13,163 nt of DNA. Source: Bacteroidales bacterium (GTDB lineage: Bacteria; Bacteroidota; Bacteroidia; Bacteroidales; Muribaculaceae). The translations under genes and the position numbers were made by a program. The notes under the pieces were generated by a model that saw nothing but the letters and a program-made list of their open reading frames with translations, was not told the DNA's origin and did not search any database. Below, in pieces: positions 1 through 6,448 of the stretch (position 1 is the stretch's first letter; each line of letters starts with the position of its first letter). Where the stretch lies: positions 1 to 13,163 of the forward strand of contig SFOK01000046.1 of NCBI GenBank assembly GCA_004552395.1, written 5' to 3'.

Positions 1-52
1 ACTTAAGCAAAGAAGAAATGCAAAAAAGCAAAAGGACTCGCATCAGCACGCC

Positions 53-116
53 ATATTCGGCGCTGTGGCTCAATCACATAGCCCGCTATGCTCAATCGCC
101 CACAGCCCCGAATCTG
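53..116. repeat. REP-like long imperfect palindrome (copy A)
   Basis: This is a nested inverted repeat. ATTCGG-C-GCTGTGG (55-68) pairs with CCACAGC-C-CCGAAT (100-113) with a single C/C mismatch. An inner hairpin CATAGC/GCTATG lies at 77-90, flanked on both sides by a direct CTCAATC (69-75 and 91-97). Weaker complementarity continues outward (CAGCA near 44-48 against TGCTG near 123-127). The same architecture recurs at 6310-6367, so I read it as a dispersed intergenic element rather than a gene-specific site. It lies upstream of nhaD; the rest of 1-208 holds no gene. The symmetric mismatch gives no clue to the transcribed strand. It could act as a transcription terminator or mRNA stabiliser for a gene left of the window, which cannot be decided here. 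Confidence 0.6.
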
Positions 117-136
117 ACGCACTGCTGCGACCCTGA

Positions 137-168
137 CGTTAACAAATTTTGTGCAACGGGCTCTTAAA
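137..168 (+). repeat. Possible diverged copy of the TTAACA...TCTTAAA intergenic element
   Basis: The 32-nt segment reads CGTTAACA, then an AT-rich centre with TTTT, then AAC-GGG-CTCTTAAA. In the same gene-sense orientation, the upstream region of the HD-domain gene (minus strand, 10049 down to 10019) reads CGTTAACA, TTTTT, AAACAGGTTCTTAAA. Here the element ends about 40 nt before the nhaD start. The match is by eye and partly in low-complexity AT sequence, so the relationship is tentative. No convincing promoter is visible; AAATTTTG at about 145-152 is one base off the Bacteroidetes -7 consensus and has no -33 partner. Confidence 0.3.
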
Positions 169-208
169 GTAACCAAAAGATCTACACCTTTAATTCTAAG
201 ACCAAATC

Positions 209-1615
209 ATGATTACCACACTGATTTTGATTTTCTTCATCGGCTATCTGGCCATTGCGCTCGAGCATCCGCTCCGCGTGGACAAGACGGCTACTGCGCT
301 TCTGCTCGGCATGGTGCTGTGGATTCTCTATGCCGTATTCGCCGAATACATAGTTCCGAATGTGGAGAGCAAGGAGCTCGCAGATTATGTGGCGGCGCAT
401 CCCAGACTCGCGGCCGAAGGGCTGCACCAGCAGGCGCTTGACTATATACTGAACGTCAAGATTGTGGAGGCGCTCGGGGACATCACACAGACGCTTTTCT
501 TCCTCATCGGCGCCATGACGATCGTGGAGCTTGTCGATGTTCACGGAGGCTTCAGTGTGATCACCAACGGTATCACCACCAAGAACAAGAAGACACTGCT
601 CTGGGTGCTCTGCATCACCACATTCCTGTTCTCGGCCGTGCTCGACAACATGACCACAACCATAGTGATGATCCTGCTGCTGCGCAAACTCATAGCCGAC
701 AAACAGGAACAGTGGCTCTATGCCGGCATGATAGTGATAGCGGCCAACACCGGCGGCGCCTGGTCCCCTATCGGCGATGTCACCACCATCATGCTCTGGG
801 TGAAGGGCAACGTCACTGTGACAGCGCTCATAGAGTTTGTGCTGCTCCCCAGCGTGGTGGCCATGATAGTGCCGCTGCTCGGCATCTCTCGTCAGCTCAA
901 AGGCTCGATCACGACGCATCCTGTCGACACGGAGGATTATCCCGCCATCTCCCACAAGGAGAGGCTTCTGATCTTCTGCCTCGGTGTGGGCGGACTGATA
1001 TTTGTGCCTATTTTCAAGACCATCACACACCTGCCCCCGTTTGTGGGCATGCTTCTTGTGCTGAGTGTGCTCTGGATCTTCACCGAGATATTCTACAACG
1101 GCAAGATGCTTGACCGCGCTCAGGAACAGCGCATGCCGAAAGTGATACGCCGCATCGACATGCCGTCGATACTCTTCTTCCTCGGCATCCTCATGGCCGT
1201 GCAGGTGCTTCAGGCATCGGGCATTCTGGCCGCCGCGGCCAAATGGCTCGACGAGAGCATCCACGATGTCTTCGCCATCAATGTGATACTGGGCGGCATG
1301 TCGTCAGTATTCGACAATGTGCCCCTCGTGGCCGGCGTCATGGGCATGTATCCGGTGGCCGATCCCGGAGCCGTGGGCTACGCCGCCAACTTCATGGTCG
1401 ACGGCGTATTCTGGGAGTTCCTCAGCTACTGCGCCGGTGTGGGCGGCTCTCTGCTCATCATAGGCTCCGCCGCCGGTGTGATCGCCATGGGTCTGGAGAA
1501 GATCAACTTCGGATGGTATCTGAAAAAATTCACGCTGTGGGCTTTGGCGGGTTATCTTGCCGGCGCGGCGGTGTATATAGTGGAATGTATGCTCTTCAAA
1601 GGAGCGGCGCTCTGA
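209..1615 (+). CDS. nhaD: NhaD-family sodium:proton antiporter
   Basis: This is an inner-membrane antiporter of the NhaD/ion-transporter superfamily, exporting Na+ or Li+ in exchange for protons. The 468-aa product is hydrophobic almost throughout, in line with a polytopic protein of about a dozen helices. Two related half-motifs support the family: LDNMTTTIVM (Asp146-Asn147) and VFDNVPLVAG (Asp369-Asn370). They are the paired Asp-Asn sites expected in the inverted repeats of this fold. A strongly NhaD-like stretch TGGAWSPIGDVTTIMLW covers residues 181-197, and GGSLLIIGSAAG lies near 412-423. The ATG at 209 starts directly with a hydrophobic helix (MITTLILIFFIGYLAIALEH), so I accept it; no Shine-Dalgarno is visible, which is normal in Bacteroidetes. 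A hairpin at 1639-1671 follows the stop. The family assignment is secure; ion preference is inferred. Confidence 0.93.
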   Translation: MITTLILIFFIGYLAIALEHPLRVDKTATALLLGMVLWILYAVFAEYIVPNVESKELADYVAAHPRLAAEGLHQQALDYILNVKIVEALGDITQTLFFLIGAMTIVELVDVHGGFSVITNGITTKNKKTLLWVLCITTFLFSAVLDNMTTTIVMILLLRKLIADKQEQWLYAGMIVIAANTGGAWSPIGDVTTIMLWVKGNVTVTALIEFVLLPSVVAMIVPLLGISRQLKGSITTHPVDTEDYPAISHKERLLIFCLGVGGLIFVPIFKTITHLPPFVGMLLVLSVLWIFTEIFYNGKMLDRAQEQRMPKVIRRIDMPSILFFLGILMAVQVLQASGILAAAAKWLDESIHDVFAINVILGGMSSVFDNVPLVAGVMGMYPVADPGAVGYAANFMVDGVFWEFLSYCAGVGGSLLIIGSAAGVIAMGLEKINFGWYLKKFTLWALAGYLAGAAVYIVECMLFKGAAL

Positions 1616-1638
1616 CAAAAACAATACTGAATTTTTCA

Positions 1639-1671
1639 CCGCGCGGTCAAACGCAACATTTGTCCGCGCGG
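1639..1671 (+). other. Stem-loop after nhaD (possible terminator or mRNA 3' end structure)
   Basis: CCGCGCGG (1639-1646) and a second CCGCGCGG (1664-1671) pair with each other. After one T/T mismatch the stem continues as CAAA/TTTG around a 7-nt loop. It begins 24 nt after the nhaD stop. There is no run of T on its 3' side (it continues AATCGTTTACAG), so it is not a canonical intrinsic terminator. It may protect the nhaD mRNA 3' end or cause weak termination before the prenyltransferase gene. Confidence 0.45.
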
Positions 1672-1734
1672 AATCGTTTACAGAATAGGGCTCTCCCCTC
1701 CTCAGAAACACACGAAATAAAAACAGATTCAGAA

Positions 1735-2703
1735 ATGAAACGAATGTCAGATTACAGGGACATGGTCGAATCCGAGATCAAATCCCTGCGACTTCCGGCG
1801 GACAGGTTCCCCGGCCTTTACAAACCCATATATTACTCGCTCGAGAACGGAGGCAAACGCCTCCGCCCTATCCTGCTGCTCATGGTCTGCGACGCTTTCG
1901 GCGGCGACCCGCAGGAGGCTGCGGCAGCCGCTCTAGGCATTGAGATGTTCCATAACTTCACCTTGCTCCACGACGATGTGATGGACAACTCCGCGCTGCG
2001 CCGCGGCAAGGAGACGGTGGTGGCCAAATGGGGCATAAACACGGCCATCCTCTCGGGCGACACCATGCTCACTCTCGCCTCGGAATATATGGCTAAGGTC
2101 CCTGACGACAAGCTGCGCCGCGTCCTCGACGTCTTCAACCGCACGGCCATCGGCGTCTATGAGGGTCAGCAGCTCGACATGGAGTTCGAGAACCGCACCG
2201 ATGTCTCGCTCGACGAGTATCTGAATATGATACGCCTCAAGACCTCGGTACTTCTCGGCGGCGCATGCGAGATAGGCGCTATCCTCGGCGGCGCTTCCGA
2301 CGAGGAGGCCCGCGTGCTCTACCGCTACGGCGAGGCCCTCGGCGTGGCTTTCCAGATTCAGGACGACTATCTCGACATCTACGGCGACGCTGCCACCTTC
2401 GGAAAACCGATCGGCAGCGACGTGCTCAACAATAAGAAGACTTTCCTCACCCTCTCCACTCTCTCGCGCGGCGACGCCGACGCTTCGGCGCTCAAGTCGG
2501 CCATGTCGCTCCCCGCAGGTGACCTCAAGGTGCGCACCGTGCGCAACATATTTACGGCCGCCGAGATGCCGCGCGTATGCCGCAAGGCCTGGGCCGAGTG
2601 GTCGGGCCGCGCTATCAAGTCGCTCGCCGATACTTCGCTCGGCAAAGAGAGTGTAGCAGCTCTCAAGGGTCTGGTGGAAAAGCTCATAGACCGCAAAAAA
2701 TAA
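1735..2703 (+). CDS. trans-polyprenyl diphosphate synthase (IspA/IspB-type)
   Basis: This enzyme condenses isopentenyl diphosphate onto an allylic diphosphate, supplying isoprenoid chains for quinones or undecaprenyl carriers in the cytoplasm. The 322-aa length is typical. Diagnostic motifs are GGKRLRP (39-45), the first aspartate-rich motif LLHDDVMDNSALRRG with DDxxD at Asp80-Asp81-Asp84, and the second motif FQIQDDYLD with Asp210-Asp211-Asp214. The following GKPIGSD stretch is also characteristic. Phe75 sits five residues before the first motif. In geranylgeranyl-type enzymes an aromatic there restricts chain length, so a C15-C20 product is plausible but not proven. I chose ATG 1735; ATG 1744 is an equally good start three codons later. 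The stop codon abuts the hairpin at 2703-2738, and the TatD gene follows after 39 nt, probably in the same transcript. Confidence 0.93.
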   Translation: MKRMSDYRDMVESEIKSLRLPADRFPGLYKPIYYSLENGGKRLRPILLLMVCDAFGGDPQEAAAAALGIEMFHNFTLLHDDVMDNSALRRGKETVVAKWGINTAILSGDTMLTLASEYMAKVPDDKLRRVLDVFNRTAIGVYEGQQLDMEFENRTDVSLDEYLNMIRLKTSVLLGGACEIGAILGGASDEEARVLYRYGEALGVAFQIQDDYLDIYGDAATFGKPIGSDVLNNKKTFLTLSTLSRGDADASALKSAMSLPAGDLKVRTVRNIFTAAEMPRVCRKAWAEWSGRAIKSLADTSLGKESVAALKGLVEKLIDRKK

Positions 2704-2738
2704 GAGTTTGTTTAATAAAAAAATGTTAAACAAGCTCT
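2703..2738 (+). promoter_or_regulatory. 13-bp stem hairpin immediately before the TatD start codon
   Basis: AGAGTTTGTTTAA (2703-2715) pairs with TTAAACAAGCTCT (2726-2738) around a 10-nt A-rich loop. Twelve pairs are Watson-Crick and one is G.U when read as plus-strand RNA; on the minus strand that position would be an A.C mismatch. Structure is therefore better preserved in the sense of the flanking genes. It starts on the last base of the prenyltransferase stop codon and ends 4 nt before the TatD ATG, so it covers the ribosome-binding position. There is no downstream T-run, so a terminator is unlikely. A related sequence lies at 10021-10090. Confidence 0.55.
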
Positions 2739-2742
2739 AAAC

Positions 2743-3528
2743 ATGATCGACACCCACACACATCTCTATCTCCCCGAGGATTTCCCCGGCGACGAGGGGC
2801 GTCTGGCTGTGGAGCGCGCGTTCGGAGCCGGTGTGGAGGAGCTCATCTTCCCGGGCATTTACACCGAGTCGGTCCCGCAGATGCGCGCCCTGCAGCGGCA
2901 GTTCCCGGGGCGCATACATGTGGCCCTGGGCCTCCACCCCACGGAGCTCACCGACACCTGGCGCGACGACCTGAAGGCTCTCCGCCCGCTCATGGAGGCC
3001 GGCGATGTGGTGGCCGTGGGCGAGATAGGCATCGACCTCTACTGGAGCCGAGAACACCGCGACCGCCAGATCGAGGCGTTCCGCGAGCAGACCGCCATAG
3101 CCGCGGAGCTCGGTCTGCCGGTGATCATCCATTGCCGCGAAGGACTCGACGAGACGCTGCAGGTGATCAGCGGCCTGAAGGCTCAGGACAAGTGCCCGCG
3201 TCTGCTGTTCCACAGCTTCACCTACGGCCACGATGAGGTGAAGCGCATACGCGCCGTGGACCCGGAAGCGATGTTCGGCATAAACGGTGTGGCCACTTTC
3301 AAGAGCGCTGCCAATGTGCGCGAGGCCGTGAGCGAAATCGGCGCTGAACATATCCTGCTCGAGACCGACTCGCCGTATCTGGCGCCTGTACCATACCGCG
3401 GCCGACGCAACGAATCGGCTTATCTGCCCGCCACAGCAGCCAAGGTGGCCGAGGTGCTCGGCCTCACAGCCGCCGAGGTGGACCGTATCACGACAGGCAA
3501 CGCCCGCAAATTCTTCAGACTGAAATGA
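2743..3528 (+). CDS. TatD-family metal-dependent hydrolase (DNase)
   Basis: This is a cytoplasmic TIM-barrel hydrolase of the amidohydrolase superfamily. Family members are divalent-metal-dependent nucleases acting on DNA ends. All expected metal ligands are visible in the 261-aa product: His5 and His7 in DTHTHLYL, Glu94 in AVGEIGID, His130 in VIIHCREG, His157 in LLFHSFTYG and Asp209 in LLETDSPYLAP. The C-terminal NARKFFRLK is also typical (commonly N-x-x-x-F-F/L). The length matches the family. The ATG at 2743 is fixed by the HTH motif at residues 5-7, which must lie at the extreme N-terminus. The gene is downstream of the prenyltransferase gene and overlaps the GNAT gene by 4 bp (ATGA), which suggests coupled translation. 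The particular paralogue (TatD, YcfH or YjjV type) cannot be settled. Confidence 0.94.
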   Translation: MIDTHTHLYLPEDFPGDEGRLAVERAFGAGVEELIFPGIYTESVPQMRALQRQFPGRIHVALGLHPTELTDTWRDDLKALRPLMEAGDVVAVGEIGIDLYWSREHRDRQIEAFREQTAIAAELGLPVIIHCREGLDETLQVISGLKAQDKCPRLLFHSFTYGHDEVKRIRAVDPEAMFGINGVATFKSAANVREAVSEIGAEHILLETDSPYLAPVPYRGRRNESAYLPATAAKVAEVLGLTAAEVDRITTGNARKFFRLK

Positions 3529-4016
3529 TTATAAGAGAAGCTGATGCCGCCCGCGATGCGGCCCGGATAGCTGAGATATATAAGCCTTACGTGGAGCATA
3601 CGGATATCTCGTTCGAGACCGTGGCTCCCGACGAGGAGGAGATACGCCGCCGTATCCTCAGCCTTCAGCCCGACTATCCTTACTTCGTGGCGGAGGATGA
3701 GAGCGGCCATCTGCTCGGCTATTGCTACGCCCACCCCTGGAAGGCGCGCGTATCCTACAATCCCACGCTCGAGACCTCCATCTATCTGCGTCCTGAAGCG
3801 AAAGGGCTCGGCATTGGTACGGCGCTCATGCACAAGCTCACCGAGGCGGCCCGCGGAAAAGGGTTCGTCTCGCTGATAGCCTGCATCACGGCCGACAACG
3901 AGGAGAGCTGCGCTTTTCACCGCAAGCTCGGTTTCGAGCAGGTCTCGCTGTTCAAAAAGGTGGGAAGGAAGTTCGGTCGGCTCCTCGATGTTGCCGACTT
4001 CCAGTATATGCTCTGA
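3525..4016 (+). CDS. GNAT acetyltransferase, phosphinothricin/methionine-sulfone acetyltransferase type
   Basis: The 163-aa product is an acetyl-CoA-dependent N-acetyltransferase. The acetyl-CoA pyrophosphate-binding loop is at 90-98 (PEAKGLGIG), preceded by the strand ETSIYL. Residues 117-136 (LIACITADNEESCAFHRKLG) and the C-terminal block KKVGRKFGRLLDVADFQYM match the PAT/Bar subgroup, which acetylates small amino-acid analogues such as phosphinothricin or methionine sulfone/sulfoximine. The physiological substrate is inferred only at that level. The ATG overlaps the TatD stop codon in ATGA, so it is probably translated by ribosomes finishing TatD. The gene converges on the minus-strand antiporter, with 79 nt between the two stops filled largely by a 9-bp repeat. 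No terminator hairpin is visible there. Confidence 0.9.
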   Translation: MIIREADAARDAARIAEIYKPYVEHTDISFETVAPDEEEIRRRILSLQPDYPYFVAEDESGHLLGYCYAHPWKARVSYNPTLETSIYLRPEAKGLGIGTALMHKLTEAARGKGFVSLIACITADNEESCAFHRKLGFEQVSLFKKVGRKFGRLLDVADFQYML

Positions 4017-4044
4017 AAGCCCCGCGCAAATAATCAGTTCCCAA

Positions 4045-4089
4045 TCCGATAGCTCCGAGAATTCCGATTCCTCCGATTGTTCCGATCCC
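4045..4089. repeat. Tandem repeat, 5 x 9 bp (TCCGAKNNN)
   Basis: Five consecutive nonamers begin TCCGA: TCCGATAGC, TCCGAGAAT, TCCGATTCC, TCCGATTGT and TCCGATCCC. The first six positions are nearly invariant and the last three drift. They fill most of the 79-nt gap between the convergent GNAT and antiporter genes. In one plus frame they would read as Ser-Asp/Glu triplets, but that frame is not the one used by the GNAT gene. Confidence 0.7.
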
Positions 4090-4095
4090 GAAGCC

Positions 4096-6249
4096 TCACT
4101 GCCATCCTCTGCGGCGGCGGAAGAAGCTGAACTTGGCTGCCGGAGCCCCTTTGCCGAACACTGACGAGAGTGTGTCGAGCGGAGCCGGAAGATCTGTCTC
4201 GGCTCCGAACTGCTCCGGATATATCACGAGCAGGTTCTGCCGCGAGAAATAGCGGCTCAGATACGCCGGCATCGTCTCCAGGTCGGGCGAATAAGAGAGC
4301 GACGTGCTGCGGGCGCTCACCATCACGAGCAGGTCATCGTCGTCGATATTGCCCGAAAGCGCTATGAAATCTTCCCAAGAGTGTATCACCGAATAAGCCA
4401 CCTCCACATGGTAATCGTCCTGTGTCATCAGGGCGCCTATGAACCGCGCCGTGTCGGGATAGGCCACAAACACGAGCCTGCATCCTATCTGCGAGGAGAG
4501 CATGCCGATGCGGGCCACCCAAAGGCGGAAACCGGTCTCGAACTGCGCTTTCTCAGGCACCACTACCACCATGCGCTGAAGTGTATTTACCGGCACATAG
4601 CAGCGCGACATTATCACCATAAGATTCGTGGAACTGAGCAGCTGCTCGATCATACTGCCGTAGAATGTGTCCACAATATTGGCCTTGCGGTGCAGCCCGA
4701 TGATTACCTCTGTGCAGTTACGTTCCTTGATCACATTGGTGATTCCCGTCACAGTATTGGTGTCGTAACGCTCTATCTCCTGCACCGGCACATCGGCCGA
4801 TTCCGCCGATTTCAGCGCATCCTTCATGGCTTCGCGCCCCATGTTCGTGAGTGTGGCGTCGTCGGAGTTGCGCACGAACAGGGCGCAGATCGGATTGGTA
4901 TTTCCCATGCGACGCATCAGCAGCGCGAGCCTCATCAGTCCGGCCGACGTCATCGGGTTGGCCACAGCCACAAGCTGACGCGCATATTTGAACCCGGCTT
5001 TCGGATCCTTCTTCAGCTCCCGCTCGGCGATGCCGAGACGCAGCTTGCGGGCCGCCCGCTCGGTCACCACGGAGGCTACGGCGCAGCATGCCAGTATCAT
5101 TATCACGGCGCCGTTCATCACATCTTCGCTGATCAGGCCGTACTTATAGCCGATAATCGTGGCGGCGATGGTGGCAGCCGCCTTGCCCGACGTCAGACCG
5201 AACATGAGACGCCTCTCGCCCGCACCGAGACCGAGCAGCTTCTGCTGTATGAACGCGGCGAGCCATTTGAGCAGAAGCGCCGTCAGGGTCATGCACACGG
5301 CCATGCGGATCACTGACCATCCGCTTATGATCACACCCACATCCATGAGCATGCCCACACCGATCAGGAAATACGGTATGAAGATGGCGTTGCCCACAAA
5401 CTCTATGCGGTTCATCAGGCCGCTGCGGTACGGGATGAAACGGTTCAGCACCAGTCCGGCGTAGAACGCGCCCAGAATACCCTCCAGACCTATGAGCTGG
5501 GCGAGCAGCGCGGCCAGAAGCACCTCAGCCAAGATGAAGATGAACTGGAGCACACGGTCGCTGAAACGGCGCAGAAACCACCGCGTGGCTGCCGTGAACG
5601 CCCACTGAATACCCTTGGCATAGAACACTATGCTTATCACGAGTATCCACACGCGCCCCCAGTCGGGTGTGCCGTGATATTTCACGTCGACAACTTCGGC
5701 GAGCACAATCAGCGCCAACAGCACGGCCGCTATTGTGCCGCAGACGGCTATCACACTCGCCCGCGATGCGTTGAGGCCGAAGCGGCTTACTATCGGGTAG
5801 GATATCAGTGTGTGCGAGGCGAGCATCGAGGCTATCAGGAAGCTCGTCAGCAGCGAGCAGTCGAGCAGATAGTAGCTCACCGCCACACCTCCGGCAAAGG
5901 GGAGTATGAAGCTCAGGAGGCCGAACTGAAGCCCGGCTTTCCAGTTGCGCTTCAGGTTGAGCATGTCGATCTCCACACCGGCCAGGAACATGAGATAAAG
6001 GATACCTACCTGGCCGAAGATCTCGAAGCTCGCGTCCCTGTCTATGAGGTTCAGAGCGTGCGGGCCGATCAGGATGCCGGCCAGAATCATACCCACGATA
6101 TTCGGTATGCGGAGCTTATGAAGCAGAAGCGGCGCCACGAGTATCACCACTAAGACCACGAAGAATATAGCCACAGGATTAGCCAGCGGAAGCTCTATGG
6201 AAGGGAGCTGCAGCGAAAGCGGAATCAGATGGGCAAGCGGTACGGTCAT
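4096..6249 (-). CDS. CPA2-type cation:proton antiporter with C-terminal Usp-like domains
   Basis: This is a 717-aa inner-membrane monovalent cation/proton antiporter of the Na_H_Exchanger (CPA2, KefB/NapA-like) family. Residues about 20-410 form the membrane part. They include NIVGMILAGILIGPHALNLI (50-69), the internal LASHTLISYPIVSRFGLNAS stretch, and GLEGILGAFYAGLVLNRFIPYR, the region normally carrying ion-binding or gating residues. Residues about 440-690 are cytoplasmic and resemble two universal-stress-protein-like alpha/beta units (from ICALFVRNSDD, and from MVVVVPEKAQFETGF). No Rossmann GxGxxG of a KTN/RCK domain is seen, so regulation probably differs from KefB/KefC. The basic tail FFRRRRGW ends the protein. 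It is the last minus-strand gene here, 199 nt downstream of lptD, with a REP-like element between. Its promoter is not clear; TAATATTTG at about 6268-6276 is only a near-match to the -7 element. Confidence 0.9.
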   Translation of the reverse strand: MTVPLAHLIPLSLQLPSIELPLANPVAIFFVVLVVILVAPLLLHKLRIPNIVGMILAGILIGPHALNLIDRDASFEIFGQVGILYLMFLAGVEIDMLNLKRNWKAGLQFGLLSFILPFAGGVAVSYYLLDCSLLTSFLIASMLASHTLISYPIVSRFGLNASRASVIAVCGTIAAVLLALIVLAEVVDVKYHGTPDWGRVWILVISIVFYAKGIQWAFTAATRWFLRRFSDRVLQFIFILAEVLLAALLAQLIGLEGILGAFYAGLVLNRFIPYRSGLMNRIEFVGNAIFIPYFLIGVGMLMDVGVIISGWSVIRMAVCMTLTALLLKWLAAFIQQKLLGLGAGERRLMFGLTSGKAAATIAATIIGYKYGLISEDVMNGAVIMILACCAVASVVTERAARKLRLGIAERELKKDPKAGFKYARQLVAVANPMTSAGLMRLALLMRRMGNTNPICALFVRNSDDATLTNMGREAMKDALKSAESADVPVQEIERYDTNTVTGITNVIKERNCTEVIIGLHRKANIVDTFYGSMIEQLLSSTNLMVIMSRCYVPVNTLQRMVVVVPEKAQFETGFRLWVARIGMLSSQIGCRLVFVAYPDTARFIGALMTQDDYHVEVAYSVIHSWEDFIALSGNIDDDDLLVMVSARSTSLSYSPDLETMPAYLSRYFSRQNLLVIYPEQFGAETDLPAPLDTLSSVFGKGAPAAKFSFFRRRRGWQ

Positions 6250-6309
6250 GTGCTGTTAAGTAACTCGCAAATATTAGATGATACATAATTGCGAAGGATT
6301 TTTGTGTGA

Positions 6310-6367
6310 TTTGGCCGGTTGAGCGAAGGAGAGTAGCGGGCTACATAACTGAGCTCCACCGGACAAA
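6310..6367. repeat. REP-like long imperfect palindrome (copy B)
   Basis: TTTG-G-CCGGT-T-GAGC (6310-6324) pairs with GCTC-C-ACCGG-A-CAAA (6353-6367), giving 13 of 15 positions paired. An inner hairpin GTAGC-GG-GCTAC lies at 6333-6344. The centre (TAGCSSGCTA) and the flanking TTGAGC/TGAGC motifs are shared with copy A at 53-116 in opposite orientation (TTGAGC, then TAGCGGGCTA, then TTGAGC). A GCAAAAAAG string lies within about 50 nt of both copies. It sits between the lptD stop and the antiporter start and could form the 3' end of the lptD transcript. Confidence 0.6.
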
Positions 6368-6393
6368 GCGCAAAAAAGACGAGCAAGGATGTG

Positions 6394-6405
6394 TCAGAAT
6401 TCTGA
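6394..6405. other. Perfect 12-bp palindrome TCAGAATTCTGA
   Basis: This is an exact inverted repeat with no spacer, 44 nt downstream of the lptD stop codon in the minus-strand sense and about 145 nt upstream of the antiporter start. It could be a protein-binding half of an operator or chance. Around it, TACATAAYT occurs three times in the intergenic region (near 6283, 6342 and 6408). Confidence 0.3.
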
Positions 6406-6448
6406 GTTACATAATTTGTTTTACCATTAACTAATTTTTAAGAGTCAC

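Noticed and set aside
182..1264. A 360-codon minus-strand open frame opposite nhaD
   Set aside because: It is His/Glu/Arg-rich with no hydrophobic core or motif, and it mirrors the third-position GC bias of nhaD, whose motifs are unmistakable.
1243..1734. N-terminal extension of the prenyltransferase reading frame back into nhaD
   Set aside because: The extra 164 codons are the Arg/His-rich out-of-frame reading of nhaD; the family's N-terminus and usual length fit the ATG at 1735 or 1744.
4381..5316. A 311-codon plus-strand open frame opposite the antiporter
   Set aside because: His/Arg-rich composition with no domain, and entirely inside a well-supported membrane-protein gene on the other strand.
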